A stretch of 5,609 bases of DNA. Origin: Nitrososphaerota archaeon (GTDB lineage: Archaea > Iainarchaeota > Iainarchaeia > Iainarchaeales > VGJJ01). The notes under the pieces were generated by a model. That model did no database searches, had not been told where the DNA came from, and saw only the letters and a list, made by a program, of their open reading frames with translations. Position 1 is the stretch's first letter, and each line of letters begins with the position of its first letter. The stretch is taken from NCBI GenBank assembly GCA_020053155.1, contig JAGVNS010000043.1:1-5609 (forward strand), written 5' to 3'. Made by a program: the position numbers and the translations under genes. Of the stretch, positions 1 through 5,495 are shown piece after piece.

Positions 1-880
1 ACGCACACCCGCTCCATTTCCCTTCCAGGCAAACGGTTCCATTTCCACATTGGTTTGACCGTAAAAAGTGGTTGAGGGCATGGACATCGTTTGGAGAAGG
101 GAAGGAGAACCAGAGAATTCCTAATCGCATGCCGGGGAAAGAATATGGATTGATGCTCGCCGAGAATTTTTGGATGTACCCCGCTTCAATGAGTTGGATG
201 ATACGTCGTTTGATTGAATATTTTGGGGTGGAAAGGAGGGTGGCGAGGCGAGTAAAAGGAGACAGTGGGTCTCGATTTAATGCTTCCATAATCGACACGT
301 CCAATTCATCCATAGAATGGGGGGAACGGTTCTTCTTCATAAAAATGGAATTAAAAGAGGGATTAGCGCGCGGGGTCACCCGACTCATTTCTATTCGGTG
401 GCGGGTGTAATTCAACGGCATTAATTCAACCCCTGAAAGGGAAATCACTTTGTGGCGAATGACCCCCTGTTCCTTCACTAAATTTGTAATGAGTTGGTTG
501 CGCTCAAGGTGTGTGTCATAAACTATTCCCCAAAGCGTGTTGTAGGGACCGCTCAGGGTGGTCAGAAAGAAAGTATTGGGGTGTTGAGATAGTGACAGCA
601 GCGATTCGCTTCTTATTGATGGATGGCTGTGATGAAAAAGAACAAAGGTATATTGGCAGAATGGGCGAAATAATCCAAAATGAGTATTAAATCCCGTGAT
701 TATTCCTTCTTTCTTCAAGCATTTTATACGGTAGAGGACAGTTGGTTTGGAACGGCCGAGGATTTTGGCTATAACCGTGATGGGGATCCGAGCATTTTGC
801 TGAAGGATGGTAATCAACTTTTGGTCTCTCACATCCAATGAAACGGGAGAACGCGCGCTAATCCGTTTAGGGAACTGCAT
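1..880 (-). CDS. Lrp/AsnC-type transcriptional regulator with two winged-helix domains (3' end cut by window edge)
   Basis: Reading the reverse strand from ATG at 880 gives an open frame of 293 codons with no stop before the window edge, so the gene is partial at its C-terminus. Residues about 15-62 form a winged helix of Lrp/AsnC type (LDVRDQKLI, then IAKILGRSKPTVLYRI and KKEGIITGF). Residues about 70-155 look like a ligand-sensing RAM-like alpha/beta domain. A second winged helix follows at about 190-240 (MDELDVSIMEAL, SIKRRIIQLIEAGYI), then the start of a second sensor-like domain. Such proteins are DNA-binding regulators that often respond to small molecules; the ligand here is unknown. 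ATG 880 is preceded by an AGGGGAT Shine-Dalgarno-like stretch about 10 nt upstream. An in-frame ATG at 919 would add 13 residues and could serve a leaderless transcript. It is divergent from the secreted-protein gene and may control it and itself (inference). The family call is good; the exact start is uncertain. Confidence 0.85.
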   Translation of the reverse strand, partial: MQFPKRISARSPVSLDVRDQKLITILQQNARIPITVIAKILGRSKPTVLYRIKCLKKEGIITGFNTHFGLFRPFCQYTFVLFHHSHPSIRSESLLSLSQHPNTFFLTTLSGPYNTLWGIVYDTHLERNQLITNLVKEQGVIRHKVISLSGVELMPLNYTRHRIEMSRVTPRANPSFNSIFMKKNRSPHSMDELDVSIMEALNRDPLSPFTRLATLLSTPKYSIKRRIIQLIEAGYIQKFSASINPYSFPGMRLGILWFSFPSPNDVHALNHFLRSNQCGNGTVCLEGKWSGCA

Positions 881-933
881 AATGGTATTTATCCCCTCGT
901 TGAATAAAAACCATTTCATTTGTTTCAAAAAAG

Positions 934-955
934 CCGGTTTTATTTTAAAAACCGG
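934..955. promoter_or_regulatory. Palindromic operator-like element enclosing a TATA core, between divergent genes
   Basis: Two perfect 8-bp arms, CCGGTTTT (934-941) and AAAACCGG (948-955), flank a 6-nt ATTTTA centre. The AT-rich core resembles an archaeal TATA box on both strands. Counting about 27 nt from its centre puts start sites near 972 on the plus strand, just before the ribosome-binding site at 984-988, and near 919 on the minus strand. The symmetry suits binding of a dimeric regulator such as the adjacent Lrp-type protein, which would block both promoters. The palindrome is seen directly; the promoter and operator roles are inferred. Confidence 0.6.
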
Positions 956-983
956 AAAGATGGGATAGTTGTACTAATCCTTG

Positions 984-988
984 GGAGG
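984..988 (+). promoter_or_regulatory. Shine-Dalgarno sequence that points to an ATT start
   Basis: GGAGG at 984-988, within GGGAGGGAT, is a strong match to the archaeal ribosome-binding consensus. It lies 8 nt before ATT at 997, the first codon of a complete signal peptide. The only nearby ATG (990-992) is almost fused to the motif and opens a frame that stops after three codons (ATG TAC TAT TAA), so it cannot start the gene. Confidence 0.65.
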
Positions 989-996
989 GATGTACT

Positions 997-1416
997 ATTA
1001 ATCGAAAAATATTCACTATTCAAAATCTACTTCTTTTGGGGCTTGTGGGATTGATTCTTTCGCCATTGGTCCTAGCTAACTTGAACCGGGTGTCGCCTCC
1101 TATTTCGACCACTGTAACGGATAACAACCAAACGTATTCGGCTGAAATAATAGGGGTGGGAAATACGACCCCCTCTCTTTGTTCGGACATGGATAATGGG
1201 TTCAATCCCCTCGTGGATGGGAATATGACCGCAACCTTTACAGACAACAACATAACCAAAACGTATGTGGATCATTGTCTCGATGCCAACACGTTGGTTG
1301 AATACGCGTGCGGAGACGAATTTGATGGAGCATTTATTACAGATAATAATGCCTACGCACTCACCTTCGATTGTACGGACTTAAACAAAGTTTGTTCGAT
1401 TGGAAAATGCGTGTAA
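997..1416 (+). CDS. Small secreted six-cysteine protein, probable ATT start codon
   Basis: Starting at ATT 997 gives 139 residues with a classical signal peptide: basic N-terminus (NRK), hydrophobic stretch at about 11-26, and likely cleavage after VLA at residue 27. The frame has no ATG, GTG or TTG between 997 and a TTG at 1036; starting at that TTG would remove the charged region and leave no ribosome-binding site. The mature part has six cysteines (about 62, 94, 105, 126, 133, 138), an even number that suits disulfide bonds outside the cell. The pattern CSDMDNG, DHC, LVEYAC, CSIGKC resembles a small domain recurring in secreted proteins of DPANN archaea (recalled, not searched). Four N-x-T sequons (NQT, NTT, NMT, NIT) could be glycosylated. 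The tetrapeptide TDNN occurs three times. It is followed by a terminator, so it is probably transcribed alone. No enzymatic motif is visible and its function is unknown. Confidence 0.75.
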   Translation: MNRKIFTIQNLLLLGLVGLILSPLVLANLNRVSPPISTTVTDNNQTYSAEIIGVGNTTPSLCSDMDNGFNPLVDGNMTATFTDNNITKTYVDHCLDANTLVEYACGDEFDGAFITDNNAYALTFDCTDLNKVCSIGKCV

Positions 1417-1423
1417 ATAGCAA

Positions 1424-1456
1424 AAGGGGGAAATTAGCCCCCTTCCTCTTTTTTTT
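1424..1456 (+). terminator. Hairpin plus T-run terminator
   Basis: AAGGGGG (1424-1430) pairs with CCCCCTT (1438-1444) across a 7-nt loop. A pyrimidine tract ending in eight T (1449-1456) follows. It begins 8 nt after the stop codon of the secreted-protein gene and would separate it from the lipoprotein gene. Archaeal termination relies mainly on the T-run, which is present. Confidence 0.75.
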
Positions 1457-1462
1457 ATAGCC

Positions 1463-1471
1463 ATATTTTTA
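1463..1471 (+). promoter_or_regulatory. TATA-box candidate for the lipoprotein gene, suggesting a leaderless mRNA
   Basis: ATATTTTTA at 1463-1471 is centred about 28 nt before ATG 1495, the usual TATA-to-start-site distance in archaea. Transcription would then begin at or next to the start codon. No Shine-Dalgarno-like sequence lies in the 20 nt before the ATG, which agrees with leaderless translation. Confidence 0.5.
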
Positions 1472-1494
1472 ACCCCTGAATCGTTCATCTTCAC

Positions 1495-2571
1495 ATGAGA
1501 TGGATTCTTCTCCTGATAACGGCTCTTGTACTTTTCTCCGGCTGCGCATCCCCTCCATCCTTGGATTCGGTTGTTCAAGATTCTTCAGATGATGGGTCAT
1601 CCAACTCCATAAATGGGGGTGATGTCAACCCTCTTGTAAGCACGCTCCCCATTCCCACCCGAACTTTTTCCATTGGAACCGCGGGTTTCGTTCCAAAAAA
1701 TTATCCTAATAGCGCGGATGAAGATTGGCAAGCGTTATTCGAATCCCTTCCCGAATATGGGGAATGGTTTGGCGTGTATGCGGGATGGAACGACAAACCC
1801 GAGGACGGAATGCCTAAACAGATTCACGCCGCATTCGCCCTGCAAAAACAATATGGAATAACCCCCATTATTGCCATTGGGATTGAACCCGATTCACTAT
1901 CCCAAAGCGAAGCGGACGAGTATTTTGTGAATAATCGCTCGGCATTTGTGGCCACGGCCCAAGCCATTGCCCAAACCTATCAACCCAGCTATTTGGCCTT
2001 GGGGGTGGAAATAAACCGATTGTATGAAAAAAGCCCTAACGGGTTTGAGGCGTTTGTGGAAACGTACATGGAAGCATACGCTGAAATTAAACAGGCAAGC
2101 CCTTCAACAAAAGTATTTCCCATTTTTCAATGGGATTATTTGAGGGGAAAAGCCACGCTCTCCGGGAAAGTACATGAAAAGAAATTGGAGTTACGAGAGC
2201 ACTTTATTGGAAAGATGGATGTCATTGGGTACACGGCCTATCCCTTCCTGGAATACAACACTTCCGATGAAATACCTGACGAATATTTCTCGGAAATGCC
2301 CTTCGAAGGACTGCCTATACTGATTACCGAGACGGGTTGGCCTTCTAAACCAATAGCAGGGATTGAAGGGGATGAGGAATCCCAAAAAGACTATTTGATT
2401 CGATTGTTAAGCGGTACTAAAAGCCTGGAGGTGGAAGGAATGATTTGGGTATTTCCTCACGCATCCAAGCTACCAGTGGGAGGGGGATTGTTTGACAATG
2501 TTAGTATGAAAGAGAACGATGGAACCCCTAAATTAGTATGGGAATACTGGCAGGCGTTGCATGAAAAATAA
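1495..2571 (+). CDS. Lipoprotein with a clan GH-A glycoside hydrolase-like TIM barrel
   Basis: This 358-residue protein begins with a signal sequence and a lipobox-like FSGC (Cys17), so it is probably exported and lipid-anchored. A Ser/Asp/Asn-rich linker (about 18-50) leads to a TIM-barrel-like domain at about 57-355. Two motifs fit the catalytic pair of clan GH-A retaining glycosidases: LALGVEINRLYE with Glu172 as likely acid/base, and ILITETGWPS with Glu279 as likely nucleophile. Supporting elements are DVIGYTAYPF before the nucleophile and MIWVFPH near the last strand. The motifs resemble families such as GH5, GH17 and GH53; I cannot choose between them, so the substrate (a beta-linked polysaccharide is a guess) stays open. 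In the acid/base motif the usual Asn before Glu is Val171, so activity needs testing. The ATG is preceded by a TATA-like box at leaderless spacing and no ribosome-binding site. The gene stands alone between a terminator and the tRNA. Confidence 0.82.
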   Translation: MRWILLLITALVLFSGCASPPSLDSVVQDSSDDGSSNSINGGDVNPLVSTLPIPTRTFSIGTAGFVPKNYPNSADEDWQALFESLPEYGEWFGVYAGWNDKPEDGMPKQIHAAFALQKQYGITPIIAIGIEPDSLSQSEADEYFVNNRSAFVATAQAIAQTYQPSYLALGVEINRLYEKSPNGFEAFVETYMEAYAEIKQASPSTKVFPIFQWDYLRGKATLSGKVHEKKLELREHFIGKMDVIGYTAYPFLEYNTSDEIPDEYFSEMPFEGLPILITETGWPSKPIAGIEGDEESQKDYLIRLLSGTKSLEVEGMIWVFPHASKLPVGGGLFDNVSMKENDGTPKLVWEYWQALHEK

Positions 2572-2585
2572 GCCAATCTTTGGCT
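2571..2585 (+). terminator. Small hairpin at the lipoprotein stop codon, possible weak terminator
   Basis: AGCCAA (2571-2576) and TTGGCT (2580-2585) form a perfect 6-bp stem with a 3-nt loop, starting on the last base of the stop codon. No T-run follows directly; only CCCCTTTT occurs about 10 nt later. It may aid termination or protect the 3' end, but the evidence is weak. Confidence 0.3.
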
Positions 2586-2712
2586 CGAAGAAGGCCCCTT
2601 TTAGAACATTCCTATATGAGAATGATATAGTACGGGCTGGTGAGAGAAGCCTATTCGGGGATTGGAAAAAAATCTCTTCCATCGTTTCTCGCGCGGTCCA
2701 ATGATACTTCGG

Positions 2713-2787
2713 GCCCCGATCGTCTAGCCCGGTCAAGGATGTCACCCTCTCACGGTGGAAACGCGGGTTCAAATCCCGCTCGGGGCA
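2713..2787 (+). tRNA. tRNA-Glu (anticodon CTC)
   Basis: The sequence folds into a full cloverleaf. The acceptor stem is GCCCCGA (2713-2719) with TCGGGGC (2780-2786), and A2787 is the discriminator. The D arm is GTCT/GGAT with wobble pairs. The anticodon stem is TCACC (2742-2746) with GGTGG (2754-2758) around a loop with CTC at 2749-2751. The T arm is GCGGG (2763-2767), loop TTCAAAT, CCCGC (2775-2779). CTC reads GAG, glutamate. There is no intron and no encoded CCA. No convincing TATA box lies at the usual distance; A-rich 2666-2672 and ATATAG at 2625-2630 are weak candidates and would imply a 5' leader. The integrase gene begins 53 nt downstream, so the 3' half is the likely integration target. 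Confidence 0.95.
2749..2787 (+). other. Putative attachment site (left junction of an integrated element)
   Basis: Archaeal tyrosine integrases commonly recombine within the 3' half of a tRNA gene, and the integrated element keeps the tRNA intact on one side with the integrase beside it. That arrangement is seen here. The span runs from anticodon to discriminator base and is only an estimate of the core. I saw no second copy of the tRNA 3' end in the window, so the right junction must lie beyond 5609. Confidence 0.5.
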
Positions 2788-2808
2788 TTACGTCGTGGAG
2801 CAAGAGCC

Positions 2809-2833
2809 CCCGTGTTCCTTTATAGGATACGGG
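2809..2833 (+). promoter_or_regulatory. Hairpin just before the integrase start codon
   Basis: CCCGTGTTC (2809-2817) pairs with GGATACGGG (2825-2833), with two G-T wobbles, around a 7-nt loop CTTTATA. It ends 7 nt before ATG 2841. In RNA it could hide the ribosome-binding region; in DNA it could be an integrase or regulator site. The loop also holds a TATA-like TTTATA. The pairing is seen; the role is inferred. Confidence 0.35.
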
Positions 2834-2840
2834 ATGACAA

Positions 2841-4262
2841 ATGCACTATGAAATGCTCCACAAAAACGACGAAAGTTTACATCACTTTGCGCGGCGATAT
2901 GACCTCATTCGCAACCGCATTTTTCCAAACGAATTTCCATTAACCGCCGTGCGCGGAATGGCCAAGCCATACAATCTTAGTGAGAAAAACAGGGCACTTC
3001 TCCACGAATTCTACCTTCACAATGAAGCAGTTGCGTCATTGAGCCTTGCGCGCCGTGTCCGAATCCTAATGTTGCTCGCGACAGTGGGTGAAATGCTTGG
3101 AGAAAAGAGTTTTGATGCTCTTACGCGTGAAGATGTTCAACAGATGGTCGCTCAAATTCGACAGCATTCGGGGTGGTCGGAAGTCACGGCGAACTATCAC
3201 ATCAAGGCCGTAAAGAAATTCCTAAAGCATCTGAATGGTGGAGACGAATACCCGTCCAATATTTCCTGGCTCAAAATCAAAGAACGGAAAAATACTCCAA
3301 TCAAAAAGGAAGACTTGATTACGGAAGAAGAGATGGCGCGTATCTTGCAAGTTAACACGAATTCGATGCATCGCTGTTTGTTAGCCTTATTGTGGGAAGG
3401 ATTACGGGTAAGTGAAGTCGGAACGCTTCGCTGTAAGAACATCAATTTTGAGGGGCGCGAGGTCTACGTTAGTGTGAAGGGAAAGACTGGCGAGAGGACC
3501 GTAATGAGCATTGGAGGAATGCCACATATCCGTCAATGGATGAGCCAACACCCAACCCAAAAACCGGAAGACTGGCTGTTCGTCATTTCTTCCAATTACA
3601 ATCGCGGACAGAGGCTTGGCTATTGGTCCATTCGCAAAATCGTTCGGCAAGCGTGTGAGAAGGCGGGACTTGTCGGACGTAGGACTCATCCTCACGTGTT
3701 CCGGCATTCGTCCATAACGGACCGTCGTCGTAAGGGGATGCGTCAACGCGAGGCGAGTGCATTCTATGGAGTAAGCGGACAGGTGATGACTCAGGTCTAC
3801 GACCATTTGTGCGACACCGATGTTCAGAACGAAATTCGCCGCGTATTGGGCGGAAACCCCGTTCCTGAAATTGTTGCCTCAAAAATGGAACCTAAACATT
3901 GCTCAATATGTAACATCTCCAATCCGCATTTTGCAATGAGTTGCGGAAATTGTGGGAACGCTTTTTCAGAAGCTGACACTATCAAGCAACGTGACGAGTT
4001 TAAGGTTTTGAAAGAAGAAAATGAACTTATTCGCACCCAAATGAATGCGATGCAAGCAATTCTTACTGAATTCACAGCTATGGTGAAGGGATTACCTGGA
4101 GAGAAAAAGCGGGAAATTCTGGAAAAAATGCGAAACGAGGCAACAACGAATGACTCAGGAAGTAGAAGTAGTGTCACCGGAAGAGATGGAAATGCGCCAC
4201 CGGAGCCCCGAGGAGAAGCTCTCCTTTCAAAATCGGATAGCCAAAATGCGTTTGGGGGGTAA
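2841..4262 (+). CDS. Tyrosine recombinase (archaeal integrase) with C-terminal zinc ribbon
   Basis: This 473-residue protein cuts and rejoins DNA at attachment sites to insert or excise the element. Residues about 1-135 form a helical SAM-like core-binding domain (ARRVRILMLL, ANYHIKAVKKFLKHL). The catalytic domain spans about 155-335: Arg189 in GLRVSEV, probable Lys215 in KGKTG, HVFR with His285 and Arg288, and nucleophile Tyr320 in QVYDH. The usual His/Trp ten residues or so before the tyrosine (GW or GH) is Val311. A zinc ribbon follows (Cys354, Cys357, Cys368, Cys371), then a charged, probably coiled-coil helix (about 383-433), as in other archaeal integrases. The start at 2841 keeps a helix (HHFARRYDLIRNRI) typical of this family; ATG 2853 is an alternative. 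The last 37 residues are low-complexity and encoded where the next gene overlaps. The frame is intact, so the enzyme may be functional. Confidence 0.93.
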   Translation: MHYEMLHKNDESLHHFARRYDLIRNRIFPNEFPLTAVRGMAKPYNLSEKNRALLHEFYLHNEAVASLSLARRVRILMLLATVGEMLGEKSFDALTREDVQQMVAQIRQHSGWSEVTANYHIKAVKKFLKHLNGGDEYPSNISWLKIKERKNTPIKKEDLITEEEMARILQVNTNSMHRCLLALLWEGLRVSEVGTLRCKNINFEGREVYVSVKGKTGERTVMSIGGMPHIRQWMSQHPTQKPEDWLFVISSNYNRGQRLGYWSIRKIVRQACEKAGLVGRRTHPHVFRHSSITDRRRKGMRQREASAFYGVSGQVMTQVYDHLCDTDVQNEIRRVLGGNPVPEIVASKMEPKHCSICNISNPHFAMSCGNCGNAFSEADTIKQRDEFKVLKEENELIRTQMNAMQAILTEFTAMVKGLPGEKKREILEKMRNEATTNDSGSRSSVTGRDGNAPPEPRGEALLSKSDSQNAFGG

Positions 4263-4611
4263 AACATTCGAAGAAATAGGAAGCGAACTATCTCTTGGTG
4301 AGAGACAAATTCGGCGCCACTATGAAGAGTTTCTCTTAGCAAACATTGAATTTTATCGCGAGAAAAAGCAATTCTTATTTGGACAAATATTTGCTCAATT
4401 TGAAAACTCTTTGGAAGAGGCAAGTAAACAGTTAACGGAAGCAGCAAAAGGAGATAATCCGGCCAAGATAGCAGTGTGGCAGAAAATTCGACAAGAATGC
4501 TTACGGGATTATTACAACTTTTTGAAAGACTTGGGCTTCTCTTATTATTGGATAAATGAGCCCGAAAAACCAGAAACGGAGATAGAGCGTTTGCGTAGAA
4601 TATTGTCCTGA
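4150..4611 (+). CDS. Helix-turn-helix DNA-binding protein of the mobile element, unknown role
   Basis: The 153-residue product has a helix-turn-helix at about 27-60 (KMRLGGKTFEEIGSELSLGERQIRRHYEEF), matching the 'conditions for use, recognition helix' layout of regulators and phage small-terminase-like proteins. The rest is mostly helical and charged (about 60-130, including KGDNPAKIAVWQKIRQ), which suggests an oligomerisation or partner-binding part. Its first 113 nt lie inside the integrase gene in the +1 frame, so the two are probably one transcript. GAGG at 4137-4140 is 9 nt before ATG 4150; ATG 4192, preceded by GGAAGAG, is another credible start. ATG 4246 would cut the first helix and is unlikely. 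It could be an excision or integration regulator, or a small terminase-like packaging protein; the sequence does not decide. I do not recognise a specific family. Confidence 0.72.
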   Translation: MTQEVEVVSPEEMEMRHRSPEEKLSFQNRIAKMRLGGKTFEEIGSELSLGERQIRRHYEEFLLANIEFYREKKQFLFGQIFAQFENSLEEASKQLTEAAKGDNPAKIAVWQKIRQECLRDYYNFLKDLGFSYYWINEPEKPETEIERLRRILS

Positions 4612-5493
4612 TTATAATTTTCCTATTTGATTCATTTTTTCTTGAATTTTGGAAAACTCTGTCGTTAGTTTTAGAACGACACCTTTTTGGTTTCCATTAA
4701 ATGATGATTTATCCTTCGAAATTTCTTCACATTTTTTGGTATATATTTTCAGTTGCTTTGAAATTGCTTCTGCGGATTGAAAGAGTTTGTTTTTCGAAAC
4801 ATTGCCGATATCATAATCTTCTACGTCCTTCGCCATAAAGTCAGATGCTTTTTGAACAATAGCCACATACTTTTGAAAATTTGCCTCATTCATTGTTCCA
4901 CTAAACTCAATCGCCTTAATATAGCTAAGAACCTTTTGAAAAAGTTCGGCCAAAAGGAGTTGCTGCGTTTGCTCTTCATTTTCGTCCGGATTAACACAGC
5001 ATTTTATTTTATAGGCCAATTGTTGTGGCACATCGGTAGAAAACACGAGAACTTTTTGCCTCGTGTCCGAGCCAACTTCAATTTCTCTTTTATAGGGCTG
5101 AACGTGATTAATTTTTTTGATTGGTATAGAATGGTTCTTTAGTTTTCCGTTAAACAAAAAACGGTCGCTGGTAACTGAAAGGACACCTGTGTCGATTTTA
5201 CGCATTTCTCCGTGTGATTCTGAATGGCCTTTTGTTCCACCAATCCAAAAACCTTTAGTTATTCTCACCCCGTAGTGACCCGCATTGTAAACCCGAATAG
5301 CACGTTCTTCAAAGAAGTCAGCGGATTGACAATAAAGCAATATTTCTCCTCTCTTTAGTATTAGGCCTGTTTGCTCAAATAGCTTTTTTCCACTAATTTT
5401 TTCTAAATCCGAGAATTTCTGATTGAGTTGAAAAGAAACTAATCCATCTCTGCCTTTTTCAATTACTTTGCCCAAAACATCTTTCAAGCCCAT
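4612..5493 (-). CDS. PH/GRAM-like domain protein, AT-rich mobile-element cargo of unknown function
   Basis: From ATG at 5493 the product has 293 residues. Residues about 42-165 resemble a prokaryotic PH/GRAM-like beta domain: LKRGEILLYC, EERAIRVYNAGHYGVRITKGFWIGGTKGHSES, MRKIDTGVLSVTSDRFLFNG, SIPIKKINHVQPY and QKVLVFSTD. This layout is known in bacterial and phage proteins of unknown function. The C-terminal part (about 170-293) is helical and Lys/Glu-rich, probably coiled coil. There is no signal peptide or membrane segment, so it is likely cytosolic. A GTG at 5502 in the same frame lies inside AGGTG, which is better read as the ribosome-binding site for ATG 5493 (6 nt spacing). The gene is visibly more AT-rich (about 30-35% GC in sampled lines) than the integrase (about 58% in one sampled line), a sign of separate origin. 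Its stop abuts the stop of the convergent gene. I cannot assign a function. Confidence 0.78.
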   Translation of the reverse strand: MGLKDVLGKVIEKGRDGLVSFQLNQKFSDLEKISGKKLFEQTGLILKRGEILLYCQSADFFEERAIRVYNAGHYGVRITKGFWIGGTKGHSESHGEMRKIDTGVLSVTSDRFLFNGKLKNHSIPIKKINHVQPYKREIEVGSDTRQKVLVFSTDVPQQLAYKIKCCVNPDENEEQTQQLLLAELFQKVLSYIKAIEFSGTMNEANFQKYVAIVQKASDFMAKDVEDYDIGNVSKNKLFQSAEAISKQLKIYTKKCEEISKDKSSFNGNQKGVVLKLTTEFSKIQEKMNQIGKL

Positions 5494-5495
5494 TA

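Noticed and set aside
61..120. Possible frameshift near the end of the partial regulator
   Set aside because: A first reading suggested a shift, but careful re-reading of the reverse complement shows one continuous frame to the window edge.
72..410. 112-codon open frame on the plus strand
   Set aside because: It lies antisense to the Lrp/AsnC-type regulator, whose recognisable winged helix is encoded on the minus strand. The plus-strand product is Arg/Trp/Met-rich with no domain, signal peptide or ribosome-binding site.
1036..1416. TTG 1036 as start of the secreted-protein gene
   Set aside because: It lacks a ribosome-binding site and would leave a signal peptide without its charged head; ATT 997 explains both features better.
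2612..2630. CTATAT/ATATAG inverted repeat as tRNA promoter
   Set aside because: It lies more than 80 nt before the tRNA, too far for the usual archaeal spacing, and AT-rich arms of six bases can occur by chance.
2640..2943. Two short plus-strand frames crossing the tRNA
   Set aside because: They read straight through the tRNA-Glu gene and into the integrase, so they are chance frames.
3824..4447. 207-codon minus-strand open frame
   Set aside because: It runs antisense to the integrase zinc ribbon and the HTH gene, both well supported, and its product shows no recognisable domain.
4777..5142. 121-codon plus-strand open frame
   Set aside because: It is antisense to the PH-like gene. Its Phe/Leu/Ile-rich product is what the complement of an AT-rich gene would give.
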